DNA from: Bradyrhizobium sp. Ce-3
GTDB taxonomy: Bacteria; Pseudomonadota; Alphaproteobacteria; Rhizobiales; Xanthobacteraceae
DNA: 64,000 bases
Assembly: GCF_022835695.1 (NCBI RefSeq)
Contig: NZ_BQUV01000010.1
Coordinates: 62,001 to 126,000, forward strand
Reading direction: 5' to 3'
The notes beneath the pieces are model-generated. The model did not search any database and was not told the DNA's origin. It saw only the letters and a program-made list of their open reading frames with translations. Below are positions 49,779-57,780 of the stretch, piece by piece. Position 1 is the stretch's first letter; each line of letters starts with the position of its first letter. The translations under genes and the position numbers were made by a program.

Positions 49779-50540
49779 CTAAAGCCCCGCGCCCCACTGC
49801 CGCGCGGTCTGCATCACCCAGTCGCGATACAGCGTGAGCGGCGTCACGCCGGTGATGCCGCCGCAGCCGGCGGCGCCGTTCGGCCCCGTCGACCAACTCA
49901 CCACACCGACGATGACCGGCCCGCTCTGCTTGTCCTCGAACACCGGCGCACCTGAGTCGCCGGTGCAGGCGCCGAGCCCGTCGCGCACGCCTTGCCCGAC
50001 CGGGTCGACCAGGCGGATCTGCAGCGTGCCGGGCTTGCCGCTCGCGATCAGGCCGGCGACACGAATGCTGCCGCCGCTCTTGCCGTCACCACGCACGGTC
50101 ACGCCGACGCCCGCGACGGTGAAGCGGCCACCGACCTGGATCGGAATGTTGGGCATGCCGAGCGCGGCCGGCGCCTTGCCCGCGGTTGGCGCCGCGAGCT
50201 GCAGCAGCGCGACGTCGGCGGTCGCGACATGATTGGTCATCGCCTGCATCCGAAAGCCGGGATGGATCGCAACCGTCTTGACGTCCTGCAGCTTCGGCTG
50301 CCGGTCCGCGCCGTACTCGACGATCTTGTAGTCGGCACCGGGCTGCACGCAATGCGCCGCGGTCAGCACCACCTTCGGCGCGATCAGCGCGCCGGTGCAG
50401 AAATTGCCGCGCGAGCCGACGATGGTGACAACCGAGCGCGCAACGCCATCGGTCGACGGCGCACCGCCACCGACGATGGCCGCCGCCGGCGTCGCCATCA
50501 ATACGGTCAGCAAGGCTGCCGCTCGAATCAAGCTCTTCAT
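49779..50540 (-). CDS. Trypsin-like serine protease (S1 family)
   Basis: 253 residues. Sec signal peptide (1-21, ending TPAAA) followed directly by IVGGGAPS, the classical mature trypsin N-terminus, so activation may occur at signal cleavage. Catalytic triad H63 (TAAHC), D109 (TADVALL), S196 (TGDSGAP), with Cys pairs C48/C64 and C192/C226 able to form disulfides. Secreted endopeptidase, target unknown. It is divergent from the LuxR-type regulator and lies beside the PatG-like cassette, so it might share control with it. Confidence 0.92.
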   Translation of the reverse strand: MKSLIRAAALLTVLMATPAAAIVGGGAPSTDGVARSVVTIVGSRGNFCTGALIAPKVVLTAAHCVQPGADYKIVEYGADRQPKLQDVKTVAIHPGFRMQAMTNHVATADVALLQLAAPTAGKAPAALGMPNIPIQVGGRFTVAGVGVTVRGDGKSGGSIRVAGLIASGKPGTLQIRLVDPVGQGVRDGLGACTGDSGAPVFEDKQSGPVIVGVVSWSTGPNGAAGCGGITGVTPLTLYRDWVMQTARQWGAGL

Positions 50541-50976
50541 GGATCACCGTCGATCTGCATTGAAACCAGGCACATCCGAGGCGCGGCATTGCGTCGCTCA
50601 CACCGACCTCGAAGAACACGCAATGTTGTACAGAGCATCCGGACCCACACGCGTCAATTGCCTAAATATCTAGGCGTCGATCACTACAGCGTTGAAGTCG
50701 CCGCCAGATTCCCGCATCGCGATCTTGCGCCCGCGCCGCCCATCACAGCCCTGTCGCGATATGCAACACTTCCGATCGCGGGCCACGCGATCCCGACGAT
50801 GCGCCAATGTGAACTGTGTCTCTTGATCCCGCGCGCATCGGCGCCGTAATTTCGACCCGATAGCGATACAACCTCTGGCAGCATACCGCATACTTACCTT
50901 CATGACTTTCTGGATGCCGGTGCCGTTGACCTTCAGACGGCTTTCCATCCGCCATTTTGTTGAGTTCGAGGATAAT
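50541..50976. promoter_or_regulatory. Divergent regulatory region between trypsin-like and LuxR-type genes
   Basis: 436 bases without a supported gene. An AT-richer stretch with CCTAAATATCTAGG (about 50661-50674) stands out from the GC-rich surroundings and may mark a promoter. ORFs crossing it in both directions lack ribosome sites. Confidence 0.35.
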
Positions 50977-51651
50977 ATGAGGATCGCGGTCGTCACGCCG
51001 ATCAGGCTGTTCAGCGAGGGACTTACCTCGAGTTTCCAGAGCCATGCCGAGTTTGCCGTCGAGGCGGCGGTTTGCGATCTCGCCGGCCTGCGCGAGACGC
51101 TCGAGGCCGCCAGCGTGAACGTCATCCTGATTGACGTTACACAGGGCATCGATCTCGACGAGGTGCGCGTGATTGCGAGCGAGCACACGGAGATCGCACT
51201 GGTGGCACTCGGCCTCAACGAGGATCGCCGCGACGTGGTCCGCTGCGGCAAGGCCGGATTCAGCGGCTACATCTCCCGCAATGCCAGCTTCGACGAGCTC
51301 TGCCGCGCCTTGTCGGACGTCGCATCGGGACGGCTCGCGTGCAGCGCCGAGATCTCCGGCGGCCTGCTGCGCGCACTGTTTTGCATGGAGCGTCAGACGG
51401 ATACGATCGATGCGGACCAGGGACTGACGCGCCGTGAAGGCGAGGTTCTCAAGCTGATCGGACAAGGCCTGTCGAACAAGGAGATCGCGCGCGATCTCAA
51501 TCTCAGCCTTGCGACCGTCAAGCATCACGTCCATCACGTGCTGCAGAAACTCGGCCTGCCGCGCCGGGCGCAGGCGATGCGGCGGGTGCGCGAAGCGCCG
51601 TGGATCGCATCGGCTTCTCCGGCACCCGATCGGCGCCGCGAACTCGACTGA
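50977..51651 (+). CDS. LuxR-type response regulator with degenerate receiver domain
   Basis: 224 residues. The N-terminal receiver-like domain starts RIAVVTPIRLFSEGL; the acidic pair usually found after the first strand is missing (VVTP), while the phospho-acceptor-like aspartate remains in ILIDVTQG. The C-terminal LuxR/FixJ helix-turn-helix is intact: LTRREGEVLKLIGQGLSNKE and IARDLNLSLATVKHHVHHVL. Probably controlled by something other than standard phosphorylation, since Mg2+ binding would be poor. GAGG lies five bases before the ATG at 50977; a longer form is rejected. It precedes the PatG-like protease on the same strand, a likely target. Confidence 0.88.
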   Translation: MRIAVVTPIRLFSEGLTSSFQSHAEFAVEAAVCDLAGLRETLEAASVNVILIDVTQGIDLDEVRVIASEHTEIALVALGLNEDRRDVVRCGKAGFSGYISRNASFDELCRALSDVASGRLACSAEISGGLLRALFCMERQTDTIDADQGLTRREGEVLKLIGQGLSNKEIARDLNLSLATVKHHVHHVLQKLGLPRRAQAMRRVREAPWIASASPAPDRRRELD

Positions 51652-52003
51652 TCCCCGGCATCTGAATTCCGTGTTCGGCCGATCGCCGCGCATTCACGCA
51701 GCAGCGTGGAGGAGCGGCGCGTCCTTGTACATGCGCGTGCGTATCGCGCCGTGAGATCGATCCCCGACTAAATCCTTTGATCGATCTTTCCGGACACGAG
51801 ATCGACCTCATGGATCGATCGATCCGTATCATCGGCTCGATCCTTTCTGATCCACCGCGGTGAATAGGCCTGCCGCCGCACACCTGCCACAACAGCACCG
51901 ACGCAGCGACATCGCGCTCTTCTGGTTCGCTGCGTGAATGCAAATTGCCGCGGAAGGCGGATCGGCTGCACGCATACGCAGCGGATCGGCCGGGATTGAT
52001 TTC

Positions 52004-54457
52004 ATGAATCCAGTTGCCGACATCGCTGGTCTGGCTGCCTTGTGGCAGAGAACGTCGGGTGGCGACCCCGCGGTGAAGATCGCGATCATCGACGGCCCCG
52101 TCGACCTCACCCATCCTTCGCTCAGGCAGGCCCGCGTCGCGACGGGCGGCGAGTTCGTCGCACCGTCCTCGCCGACGATCCAGTCCGAGCACGGCACCCA
52201 TGTCACCAGCGTGCTGATGGGCACGCCCGGCAGCCCGGTGCTCGGCGTCGCGCCGAATTGCAGCGCGACGGTGTTCTCGATCTATCGCGAGAATGCCGCC
52301 GGGCAGATCGAGCCGTCTTCGCAAAGCACGTTGGCGCTCGCGATCAACCAGGCGCTGGCGGCGGGCGCCGACATCATCAACATCAGCAGCGGCCAGCAAT
52401 CCGCGACCGGACAGGCCGATCGCATCCTGTTCGACGCCGTCCGCGCCTGCGACCGCGCCGGCAAGCTGATCGTCGCCGCCGCCGGCAATGACGGCTGCCG
52501 CTGCGTCCAGGTGCCCGGCAGCCTCGCTCCGGTGCTTGCGGTCGGCGCCTGCGATCTGGCCGGCAATCCGTTGCCCTTCAGCAATTTCGGCGATGCCTAT
52601 CTCGAGAACGGCATCCTCGCTCCGGGCAAGGAGATCGCCGGCGCTTCGCCGGTCCGCAACATCAGCCTGCGCTCCGGAACGAGCTTCGCGACGCCGATCG
52701 TCGCCGGCGTCGTCGCGCTGCTGCTCTCATGCCTGCGCCAGAACGGACGCAAGGCCGATCCGCAAGCCGTCCGTGCGGCACTGCTCGAAAGCGCGGTGCC
52801 CTGCGTCAACGACGGCAGCGCCTCGCGCTGTCTCGCCGGACGGCTCGATATTCCCGCGGCTGTCGCCGCCCTGCTTGGCGAGCAGGCGGACGCCGTCATG
52901 CCGTCGGGTGCCACGGCCGCGCCTCCCCGCTTCTGGGGAGTGTTCGCGCGCCCTTTCGTCCAACCGTCATCCGCCGCTCAGCCAACTGCAACCAGAGAGG
53001 GTTCCATGGGAGATCTATCAGCAATGTCTGCACCATCGGCTCCGCGCATCTTCGGGCCCGATGGCTCGGTCCTGCGAAGCAGCGCCGGGATCATGCCGAG
53101 CGAGGCGCAGCCTGCCGCAATGGCGGCACCTGCGGCCGTGGCGGCCGCCGTTGATCAGGGCGCCGTCGCCGCGCCGATCGCAGCACCCGCGCCTTATGCG
53201 TATCACGCCCCCCATGCCGGCGGCGACATGGTCTGGATGCCGGCACCGGCACCACAGATGGTGATGCCGCCGATGATGATGCCGCAGATGGCGATGCCGA
53301 CCGCCGGCATGATGCCGCAAACCTGGCTGCAGCCGCAGCAGCTGCCTGCGCTGATGCCGAGCAATGCGCTGCCCGTCGCAATGCCGCAGACACTGCCGAT
53401 GTACGAAGCACCCGCCGTGCGGACCAGCGGGAAGAGCTGCGGCTGTGGCGGCGGCATGCGTCCACAGAGCGCTGCAGCCGAATCCACCGGCCAACTCGCC
53501 TTCCCGATCGGCAGGCTGTTCTACGATTTCGGCAAGGAAGCCCGCCTCGATTACTTCGTGCAGGCGATCGCCAACTGGCGCGACAGCCTGGTCGGGCGTG
53601 GCCTTCCGGCGTTCGGACCGGACCGCGACCGCTCCGGCGATACCTCGGCGCCGTATAATCCGGCGATCATGGCGCGCTACCTGCTCAACCAACCCGAAGG
53701 TGAGCATGTGACGCCGGCCGGCCTGGGCAACAACTTCCCGGACGCCGATGCGATCATCTGGACGCTGACAATCGATTCGATTCCGATCTACGCGATCAAG
53801 CCGCTCGACGTGTTCGGCCTCGGCTTTTTCGCCGCGCTGATCCTGGCGCTCTGGCACCAGGAAGTCTCGCATCTGGATCCGGCCAACGCCCAGACCGTGG
53901 TGCCGGCCACGACGTACAGTGAGGACACACCAGCGACCCCGCCTCCCGCATTCCCGGGGCCCGGCGGCGTCGCGCGGGTCTCGATGGCCGGCTGGGTCGA
54001 CAGCACGGACACGACCAAGCTGCTCAACGGCACCGTCGTGCCGACGCTGGTGACCGACTGGCGCGGCTTCTACCAGTGGGATCTCTTCACACTGTTCGGG
54101 CCAGAGCCAGAGTCCTGGCCTAAGGGCGCCCAGGGCTTCCTCGAGCGCATCTACAACGAGTTCCGCAATGTCGGTCTTTCGCCGCAGGATCGGGCACTGA
54201 ACTACTCGGCGATGAATGCCTATAACACGCGGAAGATCTTTTCCGAAGTCGCCACCAAGGGCCTGCGGCTCGACACCGTCGAAGTCGATCAGAGCGTCAT
54301 CTGCCGCCCGGATTCGATCTGCCACGACGTGACCTACCGCTTCTTCAACCCAACGGAGGTCCTGACCCAGGCGCGCGAGGTCTATCAGTACACGATCGAC
54401 GTGAGCGACGTGGTGCCGGTGGCGGTCGGACCGCTGCGGCATTGGGAGGTCTATTGA
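52004..54457 (+). CDS. PatA/PatG-family (cyanobactin-maturation-type) subtilisin-like protease
   Basis: 817 residues. The N-terminal S8 domain has catalytic D30 (IAIIDGPVDLTHP), H63 (EHGTHV), oxyanion N162 (AAGNDG) and S227 (SGTSFATP). A Pro/Met-rich low-complexity linker (about 280-480; PPMMMPQMAMP) ends in SCGCGGG. The C-terminal domain (about 498-817) matches the PatA/PatG tail: LFYDFGKEARLDYF, IIWTLTIDSIPIYAI, RALNYSAMNAYNT and FTIDV-like YTIDVSDVVPVAVGP. In cyanobacteria these enzymes cut precursor peptides and, in PatG, macrocyclise them. ATG at 52004 (MNPVADIAGLAALWQ) fits the family start and follows CGGGA; an in-frame ATG at 51938 lacks a ribosome site. Four short ORFs follow on the same strand. 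No signal peptide. Confidence 0.9.
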   Translation: MNPVADIAGLAALWQRTSGGDPAVKIAIIDGPVDLTHPSLRQARVATGGEFVAPSSPTIQSEHGTHVTSVLMGTPGSPVLGVAPNCSATVFSIYRENAAGQIEPSSQSTLALAINQALAAGADIINISSGQQSATGQADRILFDAVRACDRAGKLIVAAAGNDGCRCVQVPGSLAPVLAVGACDLAGNPLPFSNFGDAYLENGILAPGKEIAGASPVRNISLRSGTSFATPIVAGVVALLLSCLRQNGRKADPQAVRAALLESAVPCVNDGSASRCLAGRLDIPAAVAALLGEQADAVMPSGATAAPPRFWGVFARPFVQPSSAAQPTATREGSMGDLSAMSAPSAPRIFGPDGSVLRSSAGIMPSEAQPAAMAAPAAVAAAVDQGAVAAPIAAPAPYAYHAPHAGGDMVWMPAPAPQMVMPPMMMPQMAMPTAGMMPQTWLQPQQLPALMPSNALPVAMPQTLPMYEAPAVRTSGKSCGCGGGMRPQSAAAESTGQLAFPIGRLFYDFGKEARLDYFVQAIANWRDSLVGRGLPAFGPDRDRSGDTSAPYNPAIMARYLLNQPEGEHVTPAGLGNNFPDADAIIWTLTIDSIPIYAIKPLDVFGLGFFAALILALWHQEVSHLDPANAQTVVPATTYSEDTPATPPPAFPGPGGVARVSMAGWVDSTDTTKLLNGTVVPTLVTDWRGFYQWDLFTLFGPEPESWPKGAQGFLERIYNEFRNVGLSPQDRALNYSAMNAYNTRKIFSEVATKGLRLDTVEVDQSVICRPDSICHDVTYRFFNPTEVLTQAREVYQYTIDVSDVVPVAVGPLRHWEVY

Positions 54458-54493
54458 CGCGATTGCTCCTCTGCGCCTGGAGGAGATCAGAAC

Positions 54494-54631
54494 GTGGCGC
54501 GAATTGCGTCACGTGGTCCAGGGGATCGACACGATGTGAGCGATCACCTGGGCAACGTCCAGCGACGGCCGCCCCGGTCGGTGTCCACCTTCCGTAGTTG
54601 CCGTCAATTCAAACCTGAAGATAGGAGCTGA
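54494..54631 (+). CDS. Possible 45-residue peptide ORF
   Basis: GTG start eight bases after a good GGAGGAG site, ending (TGA 54629-54631) two bases before the ATG of the next peptide, with its last codons overlapping that gene's ribosome site. This geometry would couple translation of the two. The peptide is Arg-rich (MARIASRGPGDRHD...) without recognisable features, and its codon quality is unremarkable, so it may be a chance ORF in the 5' leader. Confidence 0.25.
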   Translation: MARIASRGPGDRHDVSDHLGNVQRRPPRSVSTFRSCRQFKPEDRS

Positions 54632-54633
54632 AC

Positions 54634-54828
54634 ATGTACGCAAAGAATGACTTTGAGACGATCAGCAGCGGCGGCGGCAGCGTGCGTAGCCCGACTCAGT
54701 GTGAGGGCATCGAGCGCGGTCCGAAGCGGATTGCCGAGGTGGCGACGAACGGATCGGTCAACCCGCAGGGTTGGGGCGATGTGCTCGGCGCGGCGATCCC
54801 CGGCGTCCTCGGCGCACTCGGTATCTGA
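54634..54828 (+). CDS. Small peptide, candidate substrate of the PatG-like protease
   Basis: 64 residues with AGGAG seven bases before the ATG. Hydrophilic N-terminal half with a SSGGGS run and one Cys (SPTQCEGIERG), then a hydrophobic glycine-rich C-terminus (GWGDVLGAAIPGVLGALGI) that could form an amphipathic helix. This leader-like/core-like split resembles ribosomal peptide precursors. The GIERG stretch only loosely recalls the G-(L/V)-E-(A/P)-S recognition site of cyanobactin precursors. Unlike those, it has few Cys/Ser/Thr in its C-terminus to form heterocycles. Substrate status is inferred from position. Confidence 0.6.
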   Translation: MYAKNDFETISSGGGSVRSPTQCEGIERGPKRIAEVATNGSVNPQGWGDVLGAAIPGVLGALGI

Positions 54829-54839
54829 TCGCCGAACTC

Positions 54840-54862
54840 GGGGCCCGACACCGTCGGGCCCC
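54840..54862 (+). other. Perfect intra-operon hairpin between two peptide genes
   Basis: GGGGCCCGAC-ACC-GTCGGGCCCC, ten-base GC-rich arms and a three-base loop, 11 bases past the stop of the 64-residue peptide. There is no U-tract (ACCTGCCC follows), so it is not a standard terminator. It more likely acts as a partial attenuator or a 3' stability element that raises the level of the upstream peptide message, a common device in peptide-precursor operons. Confidence 0.6.
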
Positions 54863-54882
54863 ACCTGCCCAAGGAGATCGAC

Positions 54883-55062
54883 ATGATGCAGAAATCCACC
54901 GCCAGGAGCCCGCAGCAACAGCAGCAGAACGGTCGCCGGATCCAGCCTTCCGGGAAGATCGTCGTGTCATCAGTCGTGAGCCACGCCTCGCTGCTCGCCG
55001 CGATCAGCGACCGCAACCCGATCATAGCCAAACGCACCACATCAGACGAAGACGACACCTGA
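54883..55062 (+). CDS. Small 59-residue peptide in PatG-like cassette
   Basis: Begins MMQKSTARSPQQQQQNGRR and ends KRTTSDEDDT. AAGGAG stands six bases before the first ATG, a near-ideal site. It has a poly-Gln tract, a central hydrophobic stretch (KIVVSSVVSHASLLAAI) and an acidic tail. No family recognised. Position between a hairpin and the next small gene, on the protease strand, suggests a second precursor or an accessory/immunity peptide. Confidence 0.55.
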   Translation: MMQKSTARSPQQQQQNGRRIQPSGKIVVSSVVSHASLLAAISDRNPIIAKRTTSDEDDT

Positions 55063-55098
55063 CGTCGCCGTCGCCACCCAACCTATGGAGCCGATGCC

Positions 55099-55437
55099 AT
55101 GGCAAGAACGCCCCGCAAATCCGGATCCGACAGCGCCGCAGCACCGCCGCCCGCGGAGGCGCCGTCCGCAGCTTCAGGCAGTGCCCAGGCGCCGCGTCCG
55201 ACAGACCTCGCCCGCGCGGCCCGTCCGGACATTGCCACCACGCCCAAGCCGCCGACAACGCGGGCCTACATGGCGCCCCCGCAGGGCGCCGGCGCTCCGC
55301 AACAATTGCGCCATGACGGATCGCCACACGCGGAGGAGCGGCTCAACACCGCGATGAGGATCCTGCTCGATCCGGCGGCGCGCGCGCTTCCGAGCAAGGT
55401 CTATTCCGGACAGGCGCGAAACTGGAGTCGTCGATGA
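55099..55437 (+). CDS. Small Ala/Pro-rich protein in PatG-like cassette
   Basis: 112 residues. N-terminal two thirds are Ala/Pro/Ser-rich and likely disordered (SAAAPPPAEAPSAASG); the C-terminal 40 residues (HAEERLNTAMRILLDPAARA then LPSKVYSGQARNW) look ordered and helical. GGAG lies seven bases before the ATG. It starts 36 bases after the 59-residue peptide gene and so is probably in the same operon. No family recognised; the tail may be a binding segment for the protease or membrane enzyme nearby. Confidence 0.5.
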   Translation: MARTPRKSGSDSAAAPPPAEAPSAASGSAQAPRPTDLARAARPDIATTPKPPTTRAYMAPPQGAGAPQQLRHDGSPHAEERLNTAMRILLDPAARALPSKVYSGQARNWSRR

Positions 55438-55534
55438 CCCGCTCCGTACCGAGCGAAGCTTCGATCAGACAGGCTGACAGGCAACGGCGCGTCGGATCCG
55501 GTGACGCAGCCGTTGCCATTCGTCGGAGGACAGC

Positions 55535-56215
55535 ATGAGCGACGGCCCCCACCACCCGCTTCCGCGCCGCGCCGTCTGCACGTTCGTCGGCCTCGGAATA
55601 TTGCTGTTTCTTGCGGCAGGCACCATGCGATGGGCCGGAGCCTGGATATTCCTCGGCGAGATCGCGATCGGCGGGCTGGTCACCGAGGCCTGGCTCTCCC
55701 GGCATGATCCGGGATTGCTGGCCGAGCGGCGCACCGCGCGTGGCCAAGCCGGATGGGATCGCGTCATCACTTCGATCATGCCCTTGCTCTGGCTGACATG
55801 GCTGCCGCTGATGGCGCTCGACGCGGTGCGCTACCAGACATCGCAGGTCCCCTTCTGGCTGCAATGCGTCGGCGCGGTGATGATCGCCGCATCGTTCTAC
55901 ATCGTGTACCGAACCTACCGGGAAAACAGCTACGCCGCGCCGGTCGTCAAGATCCAGCGCGAACGCGGACACGCCGCGGTGACCACGGGACCCTACGCCT
56001 ATGTGCGGCACCCGATCTATGCCAGCGGCCTGTTGACCTATGTCGGCACGCCGCTGCTGCTCGGATCATGGTATGGCCTTGCCATCGTGCCCGTCATGGC
56101 GGCGCTGCTCGGCTTGCGGTCGATGATGGAGGAGCGGATGCTCGCCGCCGAGCTCGACGGCTATGCCGAATATCTCGGGCGCGTGCGCTACCGCCTGGTG
56201 CCGATGGTCTGGTGA
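55535..56215 (+). CDS. Isoprenylcysteine carboxyl methyltransferase-like membrane protein
   Basis: 226 residues. TM helices near residues 12-32, 35-52, 74-92, 100-120 and a hairpin around 158-192. The ICMT/PEMT C-terminal signature is visible: GPYAYVRHPIYASGLL (SAM-binding region) and the EERMLAAELDGYAEYLGRVR motif near the end. These enzymes methylate carboxyl or other groups on lipids or peptides at the membrane using SAM. GGAGGA precedes the ATG. It lies 97 bases after the small-protein gene; as the only modifying enzyme near the protease and peptides it may act on the peptide product, but bacteria often have such genes without peptide partners. Confidence 0.82.
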   Translation: MSDGPHHPLPRRAVCTFVGLGILLFLAAGTMRWAGAWIFLGEIAIGGLVTEAWLSRHDPGLLAERRTARGQAGWDRVITSIMPLLWLTWLPLMALDAVRYQTSQVPFWLQCVGAVMIAASFYIVYRTYRENSYAAPVVKIQRERGHAAVTTGPYAYVRHPIYASGLLTYVGTPLLLGSWYGLAIVPVMAALLGLRSMMEERMLAAELDGYAEYLGRVRYRLVPMVW

Positions 56216-56370
56216 ACCCGTTCCGCCTGGCGGAGTTTGCCGCAAACTGGCGGCTTGCCTGATCGGCGGCACTTCCAATAAAGAGGGCGGAACGCGCGTT
56301 TCCCTGTCTTCGGCCAGAACGGCCGGACGACCCGAGGCGAAGCCGCCGCTTCGCAACGGGCAGGGTTTAG

Positions 56371-57018
56371 ATGATCGAGACTTTGATGATCGAGGCAGTG
56401 ATCTGGGATTTCGGCGGCGTCTTGACCACCTCGCCGTTCGAGGCATTCGCGCGCTACGAGACCGAGCGCGGCCTGCCGATCGATATCATCCGCCGCACCA
56501 ACGCCGCCAACCATCTCGACAACGCCTGGGCCAAGTTCGAGCGCGCCGAGATCGGCATCGATGCGTTCGACGAATTGTTCGCCGCGGAATCCAAGGCGCT
56601 CGGCGCGGAGGTACGCGGCAAGGACGTGCTGCCGCTGCTCTCCGGCGACCTGCGCCCCGAGATGGTCGAGGCGCTGAAGCGCATCAAGGCGAAATTCAAG
56701 ACCGGCTGCATCACCAACAATCTGCCGTCGAACGCGATCGGCAGCCATAGCGGGCGCACGCTCTATGTCGCCGAGGTGATGTCGCTGTTCGACCACGTCA
56801 TCGAGTCCGCAAAGATCGGCCTGCGCAAGCCCGACCCGCGCATCTACCGGATGATGGTCGAGACGCTGCAGGTGAACCCGAAGCACTGCGTCTATCTCGA
56901 CGATCTCGGCGTCAATCTGAAGCCGGCACGCGAGATGGGCATGACCACGATCAAGGTCGCGAGCGCCGCGCAGGCGATCTCCGAGCTCGAAGCGGCGACC
57001 GGCCTCACGCTGAGGTGA
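56371..57018 (+). CDS. HAD superfamily hydrolase
   Basis: 215 residues, HAD-IA3 branch (like the N-terminal domain of mammalian epoxide hydrolase). Motif I is WDFGGVLT: the nucleophile Asp is present but the second Asp of DxDx(T/V) is Gly, a known feature of this branch that suggests it is not an ordinary phosphatase. Motif II is GCITNN, motif III lysine is in GLRKPDP, and motif IV is VYLDDLGVN. The relation to neighbours is unclear; it is 155 bases after the methyltransferase gene and may be monocistronic. Confidence 0.88.
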   Translation: MIETLMIEAVIWDFGGVLTTSPFEAFARYETERGLPIDIIRRTNAANHLDNAWAKFERAEIGIDAFDELFAAESKALGAEVRGKDVLPLLSGDLRPEMVEALKRIKAKFKTGCITNNLPSNAIGSHSGRTLYVAEVMSLFDHVIESAKIGLRKPDPRIYRMMVETLQVNPKHCVYLDDLGVNLKPAREMGMTTIKVASAAQAISELEAATGLTLR

Positions 57019-57190
57019 AGCGGCTACGCCGCACATTCACGCCGCATTCAGGCGGCGGCTTCTAGGTCTCGGCCTCCCCTGGGTCACGGCGCGATCTCGC
57101 GATCGCATCGTGATCCTTTCCTGGTCTGAGCATGATGTTCCGGAACGCCAGCGTCCACGTCTCCGGATCATGCCCGCGGAGGCACATCCC

Positions 57191-57508
57191 ATGAAACGTC
57201 TCGTCATAGCCCTGGTCTCGGCTGGTTCGCTGCTGGCCTCGGGCGCAGCGTTCGCGCAGTCAACATCCGCACCGGCAGCCGCGCCGGCGGCTGCTCCCGC
57301 GCAGGAGAACACGGCGGCCGCGGCGCCCGTGCCCGGTGCCAAGCGCGCAGCCTGCCAGAGCGCGGCCAAGGCGCTGAAGGGGCAGGATCGGCACGACCAG
57401 ATGCAGCTCTGCATGGCGCAGGCGCATCTCGACTGCCTGAAGCAGGCGATTGACCAGAAGATCACCGGCCCGCAGCGCAAGGATTTCGTGAAGAGCTGCG
57501 CCGGCTAG
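57191..57508 (+). CDS. Small secreted cysteine-containing protein (PsiF-like C-terminus)
   Basis: 105 residues. Sec signal peptide (1-22, ending AAFAQ), an Ala/Pro-rich linker, then a compact region with four cysteines (AACQSAAKALKGQ, MQLCMAQAHLDCLKQA, VKSCAG) that could form two disulfides. The KGxxRxxFxxxC-like ending (QRKDFVKSCAG) resembles PsiF repeats, which carry no assigned function. GGAGG is eight bases before the ATG; a longer form starting 27 codons upstream is rejected. Periplasmic. Confidence 0.7.
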   Translation: MKRLVIALVSAGSLLASGAAFAQSTSAPAAAPAAAPAQENTAAAAPVPGAKRAACQSAAKALKGQDRHDQMQLCMAQAHLDCLKQAIDQKITGPQRKDFVKSCAG

Positions 57509-57550
57509 AGCGTTTCGTCGCCCGGATGGAGCCCTGCATGCATGTCCCTT

Positions 57551-57636
57551 GTAGCCCGGATGGAGCGCAACGAAATGCGGGGCAGACTATCCGCGGAAAG
57601 ACCTTCCCGGATTGCGCTTCGCTTCATCCGGGCTAC
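57551..57636. repeat. Dispersed inverted repeat, family E
   Basis: Arms GTAGCCCGGATGGAGCGCAA and TTGCGCTTCGC..ATCCGGGCTAC around CGAAATGCGGGG. A degenerate half-copy (GTCGCCCGGATGGAGCCCTG) precedes it at about 57516-57536. Between the secreted-protein gene and the MoxR gene. Confidence 0.75.
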
Positions 57637-57780
57637 GCGCTCCCCTCTGTATTGCGCTCGGCGGAATACTCCGGAACCATGCGCTAAGCCCATGCCTTTG
57701 CGGGCCAAACGAGCCTTGTGCTTTGGCCGCAACGGGCGCAGAACAGGTCCGAGTTCAAGGCAAATCCGGAGCTGATCCTC

